This document shows positions 42,903 through 54,100 of a DNA stretch of 64,000 bases, piece after piece. The stretch's first letter is position 1. Each line of letters begins with the position of its first letter. Origin of the DNA: Bacteroidetes bacterium RIFCSPLOWO2_12_FULL_37_12 (GTDB lineage: Bacteria; Bacteroidota; Bacteroidia; 2-12-FULL-37-12); contig MEPC01000029.1 of assembly GCA_001769655.1 (NCBI GenBank), positions 22,186-86,185 of the forward strand, read 5' to 3'. A model generated the notes under the pieces. The model made no database searches, was not told the DNA's origin, and worked only from the letters and a program-made list of their open reading frames with translations. The position numbers and the translations under genes are program-made.

Positions 42903-44618
42903 TCACTTCTTAAAATAAACATCCGAAAAATCAAAATAGGAAAGCGGGTTCATAGGAAGGTTCACGAAATTTTTATTTGCCAGCGTGTTATAAACGGGAA
43001 AGTACAACATGATTATCGGTGCATCATCCACCATGACTTGTTCGGCTTCTAAAAATAAACGGTAACTCTCCCCTTCATCGGCAGAGTGAATTGCCGAGTT
43101 AAATAAGGAATCAAAAACCGGATTTTTGTATCTGGTTACGTTAGGATAGGAAGGAAGCAATGTGTCAACAGGTACATCTTTTCCATAAAACAAGGCAAGA
43201 AAATTTTCAGGACTTGGATAATCGGCATACCATCCGGCGTGATATAAATCGGCATGACCAAATTTTGAATTTTCAATTTTATCTTTAAAAGTAGGCGCTA
43301 ATTGTAATTCTATTTTTATGTTCAGATTATCTTCGAGCATTTTAGCTACTGCCTCCGCCACATTTTTTCCCCTTTCAACAATCACCATTTTAATGACCGG
43401 AAACCCAACTCCGTTAGGATAACCCGCTTCCGCCATTAATTGTTCTGCAAGCTCCGGATTATATTCATAACCATTGATTTTTTCAATTTTATAATTTTTA
43501 AATGTCGGAGGGGAAACCCCATGGATAGCCGGAATGTAGTTTGTATTTCCTACAATGTACTCAAGCAATAGATTTTTATCAACAGCATAATTAAATGCCT
43601 TCCGGATGCGTTTGTCTTGGAATGGCTTTTTGGTGATGATCATCTGAAAATATACGGAAAGACAAATGTTCACTTTATAAATTTCATATTTGCTGAATTG
43701 CGGAGTTAACTTCATTTCCCTGTCAAATACATCATCCATAAAATCTTTCGGGACATTACTGAGAAAATCAAGATCGCCGTTTTTAAAAGAAGTAAATTCA
43801 TTTTTTTCTTCCTCATTAAAAAAAACAGAAATTTTTTCTAAGTATGGCAACTGGTTTTCATCTTCATCTTTTTTCCAATACCTTGGATTTCTTACAAGCG
43901 TCACCGATTGATCCGAATGAATGGTTTCCAGCATGAAAGGTCCTGTTCCTACCGCATTGGATACCATCGTTTTACTGTATTTCCACACTGCTTCATAAGG
44001 AAAAATTAATGCATTGGGTTTTGCAAGGTAGAATAAAAAAGGGGAAAATGGTTTTTCCAGCGTTATCTGGAAAGTAAAGTTATCAATTACTTTAAATCCT
44101 TCTATTTTAATACTAGGTCTTCCTGATTTACTTAATTCAAAATACTGATTGGCACCGAGCACTTTATCCTGAAATGTTTGGGCAAAACCAACGTTCTTCG
44201 GATCATAAGTGCATATCTGGTAAAAACTGTATTCCACATCGTAAGCAGTTAATTTACGACCAATGGTATCAGAGAAACAAGGATCATTCTGAAAATAAAC
44301 ATCTTCCCTTAATTTGAAAGTATATACTTTACCGTCAGGACTTCTCATCCAATTATTTGCTAAGGCAGGTTGTATGACCAGATCATATTTGTCAATTTTT
44401 ACAAGCCCTTCATAAATCTGATTTCCTAACTTAAATGCTCCTTGAGAATTCATGTGGGGCGGGTATAAATTATTCAGATACTGAGGAGAACTCAAACGAA
44501 ATGTTCCTCCATACCTTCTCGAATGTTCTACATACCCTTCATTGACATCAGAACATCCGGTGTAAAATATCGAAAGGATTATTCCTAAAAAAATTATTGT
44601 AAAGACAGATTTTTTCAC
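42903..44618 (-). CDS. Family 5 solute-binding lipoprotein, copy 2
   Basis: The protein has 571 residues with a lipoprotein signal and lipobox cysteine 22 (FYTGCS). The family 5 (oligopeptide/dipeptide/nickel) extracellular binding protein pattern is clear: IYEGLVKIDKYDLVIQPALA, KVYTFKLREDVYFQND, VGTGPFMLETIHSDQSVTLV, NPRYWKKDE, RIRKAFNYAVDKNLLLEYIV and ELAEQLMAEAGYPNG. It is a close paralogue of the next gene. No ABC permease or ATPase gene is nearby, so its transporter is elsewhere or it acts alone. Confidence 0.88.
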   Translation of the reverse strand: MKKSVFTIIFLGIILSIFYTGCSDVNEGYVEHSRRYGGTFRLSSPQYLNNLYPPHMNSQGAFKLGNQIYEGLVKIDKYDLVIQPALANNWMRSPDGKVYTFKLREDVYFQNDPCFSDTIGRKLTAYDVEYSFYQICTYDPKNVGFAQTFQDKVLGANQYFELSKSGRPSIKIEGFKVIDNFTFQITLEKPFSPFLFYLAKPNALIFPYEAVWKYSKTMVSNAVGTGPFMLETIHSDQSVTLVRNPRYWKKDEDENQLPYLEKISVFFNEEEKNEFTSFKNGDLDFLSNVPKDFMDDVFDREMKLTPQFSKYEIYKVNICLSVYFQMIITKKPFQDKRIRKAFNYAVDKNLLLEYIVGNTNYIPAIHGVSPPTFKNYKIEKINGYEYNPELAEQLMAEAGYPNGVGFPVIKMVIVERGKNVAEAVAKMLEDNLNIKIELQLAPTFKDKIENSKFGHADLYHAGWYADYPSPENFLALFYGKDVPVDTLLPSYPNVTRYKNPVFDSLFNSAIHSADEGESYRLFLEAEQVMVDDAPIIMLYFPVYNTLANKNFVNLPMNPLSYFDFSDVYFKK

Positions 44619-44677
44619 AGTCCGGTTAAAAATACGCCCAAAAATAGGAATTTAATTAATTAATAGCAAGTAGGCAC

Positions 44678-46384
44678 TTACTTATCAAAATAAACCTCTG
44701 CAAACTCTCTAATTTCCATAGGGTTTGGAACATACCCTTTCAGGTTCTGTTTGATTAATGTGTTAGTGGAAGAATGGTAAAGTGTGATGATAGGAGGGTC
44801 ATTCATCAAAATAGTTTCAGCCATAAGAAAGGATTTTAAGCTATTTTGCGGGTCAGGGGAATATAATCCTGCTTCATAATATTGATCATACTCCTTATTC
44901 ACATACCTTGTAGAATTAGGATAGGATGACTCTCCAAGCGTTTGCGGAACATTTTTTCCGTAAAAAAGTGATAAAAAGGTTTCAGGATCGGGGTAGTCAG
45001 CATACCAACCATCAAAATACAAATCAGATTTACCGAATTTTTGGCTTTCCATCATATCGAACGTAGAGGATACCGGTAAAATTGTAATAGTTATATTCAG
45101 TGCATCGTACAACATTTTTTTAATTGCTTCTGCTTCCGGAGTAAAGCGTTTAACTACTTCCATCTGTAACACAGGAAAATTTTCACCCCCCGGATAACCG
45201 GCTTCCGCCAATAACTGCTGGGCTAAGGGTCGGTCATAAACATACCCTTTAATAGTATTATTTTCATAATTCTTTTTAATGCCAGGGGGGGTTATACCAT
45301 GTACTGCTGGTTTAAAATCACTTTTACCTATCACATAATCAATGATCAGATTTTTGTCAATGGCATGGTTAAATGCTAACCGCACTTTTTTATTTTTGAA
45401 AATTTCCCTGCTCATGTTAAAATCACAGTACTGGGTAAAAAGCAATTCTACCGGTTTGTGTTGGTCATTTTTATAATTTCCGTGCAATTTATTTTCCGTA
45501 TTAAAAACTTCCTCAATAAAATCTTTGGGTACATCGTTGATAAAATCTATACGATTGTTTTTGTATGCCTGAAATTCGGCAAGCGGGTCCTCAATGGTTT
45601 CAATCATTACTCCTTCTAAATAAGGAAGTTGGTTTCCTTCTTTATCTTTTTGCCAGTACCTTGGGTTACGAATCAAATGAACGGTTTTATCAGCGGTAAT
45701 TTTATCGAGGATAAAAGGTCCGGTTCCAACCGCATTGTTATTCATCCTGCCTCCGTATTTCCGGAATGCTTCCTCAGGAAAAATAAATGCCGAGGGTCCG
45801 GTAAGCGCATAGAGAAACGGAGAATAGGGCTTCAATAATTTTATTTGAAAAGTTGAATCATTAACTACTTTTAAACCGGAGATTGAAAAATCCGGAATCC
45901 CTGTTTTGCTGGCTTCAAAATATTCAGTTGCTCCTTCAATTTTGTCTCGAAAGGACTGATTAAATGCCACATTGGTTTCACCATACGTGCATAATAAATA
46001 AAAAGATGTTTCAACATCTTTAGCAGTGAGAAACCTCCCAATGGAATCAGAAAAACATGGGTTATTATGAAAGTACACATTCTGCTTCAAATGAAATGTA
46101 TATTCTAAACCATCTTTGCTGGTTTCCCAGTTGGCTAAGGAGGGTTTCACTTGTAAATCGGATTTATCAATCTTTACCAAGCCCTCATATATATGATTAG
46201 ACACCTGAAATGTTGCCATCGAATTAATGCTGGGAGGAAATAAATTTACAAAGTACTGAGAAGTACTTATTCTTAATACACCTCCGTATTTCCCGCTATT
46301 TGTCGCAGGAAACTCTTTCTTTTTTCCGCATCCGGAAGAAAATAACATTACATGAATCAGTAGAAGGTAGTACAGGACTCTCAT
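44678..46384 (-). CDS. Family 5 solute-binding lipoprotein, copy 1
   Basis: The protein has 568 residues with lipobox cysteine 19 (LFSSGC). Same architecture as the gene after it: HIYEGLVKIDKSDLQVKPSL, LEYTFHLKQNVYFHNN, NAVGTGPFILDKITADKTVH, NPRYWQKDK, KVRLAFNHAIDKNLIIDYVI and PLAQQLLAEAGYPGG. The two genes are 59 bases apart in tandem and surely arose by duplication. It probably binds peptides in the periplasm. Confidence 0.88.
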   Translation of the reverse strand: MRVLYYLLLIHVMLFSSGCGKKKEFPATNSGKYGGVLRISTSQYFVNLFPPSINSMATFQVSNHIYEGLVKIDKSDLQVKPSLANWETSKDGLEYTFHLKQNVYFHNNPCFSDSIGRFLTAKDVETSFYLLCTYGETNVAFNQSFRDKIEGATEYFEASKTGIPDFSISGLKVVNDSTFQIKLLKPYSPFLYALTGPSAFIFPEEAFRKYGGRMNNNAVGTGPFILDKITADKTVHLIRNPRYWQKDKEGNQLPYLEGVMIETIEDPLAEFQAYKNNRIDFINDVPKDFIEEVFNTENKLHGNYKNDQHKPVELLFTQYCDFNMSREIFKNKKVRLAFNHAIDKNLIIDYVIGKSDFKPAVHGITPPGIKKNYENNTIKGYVYDRPLAQQLLAEAGYPGGENFPVLQMEVVKRFTPEAEAIKKMLYDALNITITILPVSSTFDMMESQKFGKSDLYFDGWYADYPDPETFLSLFYGKNVPQTLGESSYPNSTRYVNKEYDQYYEAGLYSPDPQNSLKSFLMAETILMNDPPIITLYHSSTNTLIKQNLKGYVPNPMEIREFAEVYFDK

Positions 46385-46427
46385 GGGTGAATTTTACTCC
46401 AAAGGTATAAAATTATTTGAAAATTCT

Positions 46428-46468
46428 CAACCATTTAACCATTCAAGCATTTAACCATTCAACCATTT
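46428..46468. repeat. Degenerate AACCATT tract
   Basis: CAACCATTTAACCATTCAAG and continuing units of the same type sit between the lipoprotein gene and pdxA. Confidence 0.6.
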
Positions 46469-47467
46469 CTACATCCCACGGCTTTTCAAAATATCCAATG
46501 CAGAAAATACGGAATTTCTAAAGGATGTTTCATTTACTTTATAAGTTCCAGCAATGGAATAAGCAACTCCGTGATCCGGTGAAGTCCTTACAAATGGCAA
46601 CCCGGCTGAAAAATTTACCCCCCTGTCAAATTCCAGGGTCTTGAATGGAATTAAACCCTGATCGTGGTACATTGATAATATTCCGTCGTATTTTGAAAAC
46701 GAATCACTGCCAAAAAACCCATCTGCACTGAACGGACCTGCTACCAGATTCCCTTTTTCTTTCAATTCATTTATTGCCGGTTCAATGATTTCGTTTTCCT
46801 CTTTACCTATAAGCCCATTATCACCGGCGTGTGGATTTAAGCCCAATACAGCGATTCGTGGTTTTGAACAACCGAAATCCTGAATTAATGACTTGACAAG
46901 AATCTCAAGTTTTTTAACAATCAGCTCTTTTGTTAAAGTCATGGCTACTTCCGACAAGGGAATATGCCCAGTCACAGTCCCAACCTTCAAATGCTCGCTA
47001 ACCATCATCATAAGATAATTTCCACCGGCTGAATGATTTGCCAGATATTCGCTATGTCCTTTGAATTTAAAGTCCTCAGCATAAAATGTCTTCTTGTTTA
47101 CAGGTGCCGTAACCAACGCGTTGATCTGCTTATTTTTTAAGTCATCCACTGCACGTTGAAATGCCATTCGGGCACATTTTCCCGCTTCGGCACTTTCAGT
47201 GCCGGGTTGCACTAAGTATTCATCCATCCAGACATCAATCAGATTAAATTTTTTTGGATGTGACTGAGTGGGAGTAGCAATTTTAGAATATACAAATTCA
47301 TTATTTTGCAGATGCTTGCGATAAAAACTCATAACTCTTGCTGAACCATAAATTATGAGCGTACAGTATTCGAAAATACGTGGGTCGGAACATAATTTCA
47401 TGATGAGTTCAGGTCCCACTCCATTAAAATCTCCCAGCGTTAGACCAATTTTTTTGTTTTCAGACAT
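46469..47467 (-). CDS. pdxA: 4-hydroxythreonine-4-phosphate dehydrogenase
   Basis: The protein has 332 residues, normal for PdxA. KKIGLTLGDFNGVGPELIMK opens it. Metal and substrate residues lie in FKGHSEYLANHSAGG, VTGHIPLSEVA, LGLNPHAGDNGLIG and MYHDQGLIPFKTL, and FSAGLPFVRTSPDHGVAYSI closes the site. It oxidises 4-phosphohydroxythreonine in the DXP-dependent vitamin B6 pathway, which uses the product of Dxs, also encoded in this window. It follows the leucyl aminopeptidase gene by 12 bases and is probably co-transcribed with it. Confidence 0.95.
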   Translation of the reverse strand: MSENKKIGLTLGDFNGVGPELIMKLCSDPRIFEYCTLIIYGSARVMSFYRKHLQNNEFVYSKIATPTQSHPKKFNLIDVWMDEYLVQPGTESAEAGKCARMAFQRAVDDLKNKQINALVTAPVNKKTFYAEDFKFKGHSEYLANHSAGGNYLMMMVSEHLKVGTVTGHIPLSEVAMTLTKELIVKKLEILVKSLIQDFGCSKPRIAVLGLNPHAGDNGLIGKEENEIIEPAINELKEKGNLVAGPFSADGFFGSDSFSKYDGILSMYHDQGLIPFKTLEFDRGVNFSAGLPFVRTSPDHGVAYSIAGTYKVNETSFRNSVFSALDILKSRGM

Positions 47468-47479
47468 TGATTTCGATAA

Positions 47480-48964
47480 TTAATTAAGTGCAATCATTTT
47501 AAAAAAATTATACAACAGCCTGACACAAACTCCCGTGGCATTCTTTCCCCGGTACGAATCATCTGTGAAATTAAATGCACAAGGTGCAATATCAAGATGA
47601 ATCCAGGGATAACGGATAAAATATTGTAAAAATTTCCCTGCAGTAATAGCCCCGCCTTCCGGTCCTCCGATATTCTTTAAATCCGCAATATCTGATTTAA
47701 TATACTCCCAATATTCCTCCCAGATGGGAAATTCCACTAACCGTTCATGGACCAAATATCCGCTCTCATTTAACCTTCGTTTTACAGGGTTTGATGCAGT
47801 TCCCATGCTTACTATTCCCTCTTTGCTTACTGCCTTTGAAGCGGAGCCGGTTAGCGTTGCCATGTCAATCACTAATTCAGGGTTATATCTTCTGGCATAA
47901 CATAACGCATCGGCAAGAATCAATCTGCCTTCGGCATCGGTATTTAACACCTCTATAGTGGTGCCATCCATAATTTTGATGACATCTCCCGGGGCATAAG
48001 CATCTCCGCCGGGACGATTGTCTGTCGAAGGGATTAACCCTATTACGTGGATAGGAATTTTATTTGTAGAAAGTGCATGAAACGCTCCGATTACTGCGGC
48101 GGCGCCAGCCATGTCTGATTTCATGCAATCCATTGACTGAGGTGTGGGTTTTAAACTCAACCCCCCCGTGTCAAAAACAATACCTTTTCCGATAAGAATA
48201 TATGGTTTCTTGTTTTTTGCTTTTACCGGTTTCCATTCTAATATGTTGAAAGTGGGTGGTTGAATGCTCCCTTTGTTGACACTTAATATTCCGCCCATAC
48301 CCAATTTTTCAATTTCTTTCTTGCCTAAAATTGTAAGCTGAAAGTTGTCTTGATGAGCTATCGCTTTAATTTCTTCGGATAATTTTATTGAGGTTAGGTA
48401 AGATACTGGTTCATTGACCAAATCCCTTGCGGTAAATACTCCCCTCCAGAGATTTTGATATTCTTTTAAAGCTGACTCTTTTAAATTTTTACCCGAAATA
48501 AATATTTTATTCAATGTAAATGGTTTATGTTCCTCTGAAGTATGATATTTATTAAACTGATAATTGCTTAAAATTAATCCTTCGAGGAATGCATAAAGTT
48601 TTGATTCATCGGATAAACAGGAAAAAATACAAATAGATTTTATTTTCAGCCCATTGAGTTTTGTATGAAAAACATTGCCTTTTCTGCGGTATTTTTCCAA
48701 TTCCTGCCCTTTTTTCTCTATACTTGTTAAAGGACATTCATTTCCGTTTGGTTTTTTATTACTTTTGGATTCCGGTATATAAAAATTATAACGTGTTGAA
48801 TTCGAAAAAACTATTATTTCTGACTCTGGGGTTGTATTTTTTTCTAAAAATTCAATTTCCGGTCGAGAAATTAAATTTGAAAATGAAGATGACGGTCTTC
48901 CCCCAATGAATACGAGAGATAGATCCGTTAATGGCTTTTTAGAAAATATTATCTCAGGAAACAT
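47480..48964 (-). CDS. pepA: Leucyl aminopeptidase, M17 family
   Basis: The protein has 494 residues. The C-terminal catalytic half shows YILIGKGIVFDTGGLSLKP, MDCMKSDMAGAAAVIGAF (metal Lys and Asp) and the signature NTDAEGRLILADALCYA. ATLTGSASKAVS and GGAITAGKFLQYFI follow, with WIHLDIAPCAF near the end. The N-terminal half is less conserved, as usual. It removes N-terminal residues from peptides with two metal ions. The gene is the first of a likely pair with pdxA and is divergent from ksgA. Confidence 0.94.
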   Translation of the reverse strand: MFPEIIFSKKPLTDLSLVFIGGRPSSSFSNLISRPEIEFLEKNTTPESEIIVFSNSTRYNFYIPESKSNKKPNGNECPLTSIEKKGQELEKYRRKGNVFHTKLNGLKIKSICIFSCLSDESKLYAFLEGLILSNYQFNKYHTSEEHKPFTLNKIFISGKNLKESALKEYQNLWRGVFTARDLVNEPVSYLTSIKLSEEIKAIAHQDNFQLTILGKKEIEKLGMGGILSVNKGSIQPPTFNILEWKPVKAKNKKPYILIGKGIVFDTGGLSLKPTPQSMDCMKSDMAGAAAVIGAFHALSTNKIPIHVIGLIPSTDNRPGGDAYAPGDVIKIMDGTTIEVLNTDAEGRLILADALCYARRYNPELVIDMATLTGSASKAVSKEGIVSMGTASNPVKRRLNESGYLVHERLVEFPIWEEYWEYIKSDIADLKNIGGPEGGAITAGKFLQYFIRYPWIHLDIAPCAFNFTDDSYRGKNATGVCVRLLYNFFKMIALN

Positions 48965-49057
48965 AAGAAATAAAAAAATTAATCAATAGTTAACGCTAAT
49001 TATTCGCGAAAATTCGCGGTTAATTTATTTGTCTAAACCCCCGCAAGTTACAAAGAA

Positions 49058-49804
49058 ATGAGATTTAAAAAAAAATATGGACAACATTTTCTTACCGATA
49101 AAAATATAGCTAAGAAAATAACAAACGCTTTTTTGCAAAATATCATGACTACCACTGCGATTGAAATTGGTCCGGGTCATGGAATTTTAACGCATGAACT
49201 TTTTAAAACCAATGGATATACGATTAAATGTATTGATATTGACCCCGATTGTACAAATTGGCTGATAAAACAATTTCCTGAGCATTCAGCATCCTTAGTG
49301 ACCGGCGATTTTTTAGAATATGAAATAAAGGAACCGGTTTCAATCCTTGGCAATTTTCCTTACAATATTTCTTCCCAAATAGTGTTTAAGATTCTTCAGG
49401 AACGTGAAAAAATCCCGCTTCTGGTTGGAATGTTCCAAAAAGAAGTAGCCGAAAGGATTGTTTCAAAACCTAACAATAAAGCGTATGGGATACTTGGGGT
49501 CCTAACGCAAGCATTTTATACGTGTGAATGTCTTTTTACCGTGGATGGAAATGTATTTCAGCCACCACCAAAAGTTAAATCAACGGTCATAAAATTAATA
49601 CGTAATGACAGATTTTTATCAATGGATGAATACACTGCGTTGAAATACCTCGTTAAAAAGGCATTCGGACAAAGAAGAAAAATGCTTAGGAATTCACTGG
49701 CGGAATTTTCAGAACGGTTACCCGAAAATTTTAAAACTAAAAGACCCGAACAATTGACCGTAAATGATTTTATTGAAATTTCCAATATTTGCAGAAAAAA
49801 ATGA
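49058..49804 (+). CDS. rsmA: 16S rRNA (adenine(1518)-N(6)/adenine(1519)-N(6))-dimethyltransferase
   Basis: The protein has 248 residues, near the usual 250-270. KKKYGQHFLTDKNIAKKI is the KsgA start. The SAM site has AIEIGPGHGILTHEL at 35-49, IDIDPDC and GDFLEYEI. The catalytic NxPY motif is LGNFPYNISSQ near 97. VGMFQKEVAERIVSKP and FQPPPKVKSTVIKL follow. It dimethylates two adenines near the 3' end of 16S rRNA during small-subunit maturation. Confidence 0.96.
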   Translation: MRFKKKYGQHFLTDKNIAKKITNAFLQNIMTTTAIEIGPGHGILTHELFKTNGYTIKCIDIDPDCTNWLIKQFPEHSASLVTGDFLEYEIKEPVSILGNFPYNISSQIVFKILQEREKIPLLVGMFQKEVAERIVSKPNNKAYGILGVLTQAFYTCECLFTVDGNVFQPPPKVKSTVIKLIRNDRFLSMDEYTALKYLVKKAFGQRRKMLRNSLAEFSERLPENFKTKRPEQLTVNDFIEISNICRKK

Positions 49805-49873
49805 TGTAGTCGAAATTAAATTTATTTTTTTTGATTTGCATATAAACTGTTTAAAAATTCAACAAAATTCTCA

Positions 49874-49912
49874 CCCCTCTCCATTTTTTTGGAGAGGGGC
49901 TGGGGTGAGGTC
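49874..49912 (+). repeat. GC-rich REP-like hairpin, CCCCTCTCC family, copy 2
   Basis: CCCCTCTCC, T-rich loop, GGAGAGGGG and CTGGGGTGAGGTC are identical to copy 1 over the compared 39 bases. Confidence 0.9.
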
Positions 49913-49932
49913 TGATTTATAGATGTTACACT

Positions 49933-50916
49933 ATGATTTATAGAAGAAATATTGAAATTGTACCCAAATGCCTCATCATCGAGGATATGCACCCCAGCAT
50001 AATTTCCGGAATGAAAAAACTTGGGTACCATTGCGATTATTTTCCGGATATAAAACCGGAAGAGGTCTATCATATCATTCACCGCTACACCGGACTTTTC
50101 ATCCGGAGCAAAATGCAAATTGAAAAAAAGCTAATTCGTAAAGCAACGTCACTGCGTTTTATTGCCAGAGCCGGAAGCGGCATGGATATTATTGATACGA
50201 AAGTTGCCAAAAGAAAAAAGATCGTTCTTATCAACTCACCCGAAGGAAACAAAAACGCCGTAGGAGAGCATTGTCTCGGTTTGTTGTTATGCCTGTTAAA
50301 TAAAATGTATCAAGGGGATAATCAAATCAAAAAAGGAATATGGAAAAGGGAAGAAAACAGAGGAGTGGAATTAAAGGGAAAAACAGTCGCCATTATCGGT
50401 TATGGTACTATGGGAATGTCGTTTGCCCAAAAGCTAAAATCTATGGATTGCAAAGTATTGTGTTATGACAAATACCGTAAAAATTATTCCGATAACTTCG
50501 CTGAAGAATCTGGTTGGAATGAAATTTTCAAAAAAGCTGACATACTATCTCTCCATGTACCACTAACCCCAAAAACAGAAAATCTGATTAATACCGTCTG
50601 CATAAACCGGTTCAAAAAGAATATTTGGTTAATAAATACATCAAGAGGAAAAGTGGTCTCCATAGCAGACCTGATTAAAGGACTGAAAGAAAAAAAAATA
50701 AAAGGTGCCGCTCTCGACGTACTCGAAAACGAAAATATAAATAACCTTCTCCCTGAAAAATTAAAAGAGTTTAAAACCCTTTGCAATTTTTCAAATGTAT
50801 TATTAACCCCTCACGTCGCCGGATGGACCTTCGAATCATATCAACGTATCAATGAGGTTTTGATTGAAAAAATTAAAAAACATATTACATCAGGTCTTTT
50901 ACCCGGACAAATTTAA
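49933..50916 (+). CDS. D-2-hydroxyacid dehydrogenase, phosphoglycerate-dehydrogenase-like
   Basis: The protein has 327 residues. The catalytic domain starts near VPKCLIIEDMHPS. LRFIARAGSGMDIID (near 75) holds the substrate Arg region. The NAD domain has KTVAIIGYGTMGMSFAQKL (GxGxxG type, here GYGTMG), LSLHVPLTPKTENLIN, WLINTSRGKVVSIADL, GAALDVLENE and the catalytic His in LLTPHVAGWTFES. No ACT or ASB regulatory domain is present. It could be the serine pathway enzyme SerA or a related 2-hydroxyacid dehydrogenase; the substrate is not settled. Confidence 0.88.
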   Translation: MIYRRNIEIVPKCLIIEDMHPSIISGMKKLGYHCDYFPDIKPEEVYHIIHRYTGLFIRSKMQIEKKLIRKATSLRFIARAGSGMDIIDTKVAKRKKIVLINSPEGNKNAVGEHCLGLLLCLLNKMYQGDNQIKKGIWKREENRGVELKGKTVAIIGYGTMGMSFAQKLKSMDCKVLCYDKYRKNYSDNFAEESGWNEIFKKADILSLHVPLTPKTENLINTVCINRFKKNIWLINTSRGKVVSIADLIKGLKEKKIKGAALDVLENENINNLLPEKLKEFKTLCNFSNVLLTPHVAGWTFESYQRINEVLIEKIKKHITSGLLPGQI

Positions 50917-51010
50917 CATCTAACATCTAACATCCAACCATCTAACCATCTAACCATCTAACCATCCAACCATCCACCACCCAACATCCACCACCCACCA
51001 TCCAACATCT
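50914..51010 (+). repeat. Degenerate period-7 CATCTAAC/CATCCAAC tract
   Basis: Units AACATCT, AACCATC, CACCATC and similar repeat for about 97 bases before the TonB-receptor gene. Same type as 2234-2340. Confidence 0.85.
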
Positions 51011-51136
51011 ACCGCCAATCCCTCCCACCATCCCAACAATCTTTTTTTTTCCTTAAATTTGTGTTTCCCAAATAGATTCTATAATTTAGCACCCGATTCT
51101 AAAGTACCCACAAAAAATTTATCTTAATAAAGTATC

Positions 51137-54100
51137 ATGACAAAGAAACTCCCCTTAACCCTAAGCTCAATTTTAGCTTTTTCTTTTTGCTTACTTAGTT
51201 TTTATTCGTTTGCCCAAAACGGATCATTAAAAGGAAGAGTGATTGATCAAAAAACCAAAGAAGGTCTGCCTTTCGCAAACGTGGTTATCTCCATAAATGG
51301 AACTCAGAAAGGAGGAACTGCCACTGACTATGATGGAAAATTTTCAATTTCTCCAATACAACCCGGAAAATACGATATTGAGGCATCTTACACCGGTTAT
51401 ACAAATGCCATTGTAAAAGGAATACCCATAGCCGCCGAAAAGACGCAGGAAGTACAGATTGAGTTGTCTTCAAATGACGTATTATTAAAAGAAGTACCAA
51501 TTACTGCTTTCCGCGTTCCTTTAATTTCTAAAGACGAAACCTCTACAGGCTCCCAGGTGCTTGCAGAAGAAATAAGGGAAATGCCTACAAGGAGTGTATC
51601 AGCTATGGTTGCAACATCCTCCGGAACATTCGCCGCTGATGATGGTAAAGATGTTAATATCAAAGGTCAAAGAACGGAAGGTACTGTTTACTATATAGAT
51701 GGTATTAAAGTTATCGGTTTATCTACATCAGCCAGAAGCATTCCTAAGCAGGCTATTTCTCAAATGACTGTTATTACCGGAGGTGTACCCGCTTCCATGG
51801 GAGATGCTATGGGAGGAATTGTTACTATCTCTACTAAAGGCGCATCCAGTACTTTTTCATTGGGAATTGAAGGAGAAACTTCTCAGATTTTTGATGATTA
51901 TAACGATAACCTCTTAGGATTGAATGCATCGGGTCCTATTTGGAAAAAAGATAAAAAAACAAAACTGGGTTATTTTATTGCAGGTGAACTTTTTAGCGCA
52001 GATGATGATGATCCTTCTGCTATAGGTGTTCCTAAATTAAAATCTGAAAAATTAGAGCAATTGAATAAGTACCCTCTTGTTAAAAATGCCAATGGCAGTG
52101 GAAGCCATTTTGCCGCTGAAGACATAACTGCAAATGACATTGATATAGTGGATGCAAAACCCAACGCAAGTCGGCAAGGAGTAAGAGTCAATGGCAAATT
52201 AGATTTTCAACCCACCGAAAATACAGTTCTAACGTTGGGAAGCACTTTTAATGATGCTTCTTTCGATCAGTGGAGATTCAGCTATACATTGTTTAATGAC
52301 CACGCTTTTTATCAGGAACTTAGAAACACAGCCAGAGGGTATGCCCGCTTTACTCAGAATTTCAAAAACAAAGCACCCGGCTTAGGTGAAGATCCTACTG
52401 CCACCAATAAAAAGGATGTAGTCAGAAATGCTTATTATTCTATTCAATATGATTATACGTTTGATCAATCAAAATTTCAGAACCCAATACATAAAGATAA
52501 ACTTTGGGATTATGGATACGTAGGGCAATATTCAAGGGAAACCAAACCTTCAGGTTACGTCCAATTTGAAAATAGCTACATTATTAAAAAGGATCCTTTT
52601 CAGGTCATAACGCCTTTTGATACCACAATGACAGATGTTAAATGGTACAGAAGTGTATATTGGTATAATGGAGTGGATACAGTTACTTCTCTTAGCTTCA
52701 ACCCTGGTTCCCAAAATCCCGTGCTTACTAATTACATGATGAATTTTATGGATTTTAATACTAAAAAACCAGGAACACTTGATGGAATTGAACCAACTGA
52801 CCAGAATATAATCTACAATGGACAAATACCAGGTTCCGGTGTTGTGCATGATTTATTTTATAATGTTGGCTATGAATATCCCTGGTATAGCAGGGACCAA
52901 ACAGAACAACATAGAGGTACTATTGAAGCATCAGCAGACGTTATGGACCATGCAATAAAAATTGGAGCTGAAGTTGAACAACGTATCCGTAGAAATTATG
53001 ACATTCAGGCAAGGTCACTTTGGGATCGCGCCAGAGGTTTAACACAAGGGTCTGGTGATAGGGTACGATTTGGGATTGTTTCCCCAAACGATTCATCAAT
53101 ATGGCAAAACGTTATGGACCCAGTACTCGATACCATGACCTTTAATGAGTATATAGCAAGTGGAATTATTGGTTTCAATGAAAAAAATGGTGCTTCTTTT
53201 ACGGTAGTGGATTCGTTAGATCAAACGTACATTCGGGGATCTTATGCACCTCAAAATTCAAATTTCGAAAAAAACCTCAGAGCTAATCTTGGCTTATCGC
53301 AATACAGCACTATATTCATAGATAATTTAACACCCGACCAATTAAAATTGGAATATTTTTCTCCCGATGAATTGGTGGACAATGGAAATGGACCAGTTTC
53401 GTCCGATTTTTATGGATACGATGTATATGGAAACGTACTTACCGAAGATGTGAAATTTGATGACTTTTTTGATGACACCACCGAAACGGGAACCAGAAAA
53501 AACAGCAGAATTGCCGCATTTCAACCTTTATATGGCGCCGCATATATTCAAGATAAATTTTCATTTAAAGATCTTGTGTTTAACATTGGTTTACGTGTTG
53601 ATTATTATGACGCTAATCAAAAAGTGCTTAAAGACCGTTACTCTTTGGTAGAAGTTCGTACTGTATCTGAAGTAAATGATATTAACGGTAAAGCCGTAAA
53701 TCACCCAGGAAATGCCGCCTCCGATTGGGTGGTATATGTTGATGATGAGAATAATCCCAAAAATATTCTTGCTTACCGTCAGGATGACCATTGGTATGAT
53801 ACCGAAGGAAAAGAACAATCAAGCGTAAATTTCCTGACTGAAGCTGGTAAAAAAGTGATTCCCTACAGAAAGGACTTAATCAGTAATCCAAGAATATTGA
53901 GCAAAAATGCATTTACGGACTATGTACCTCAGGTAAATTACATGCCTCGGATTTCTTTTTCCTTCCCTATTTCTGAAATGGCACAATTTTTTGCCCATTA
54001 CGATATTCTTACCCAGCGTCCTAATGAGGACTTTATCGTTTCTTCTCCTGCTAATTATGCTTGGAGAATTTATAGTCCTAATACAGTGTATCTTAATAAT

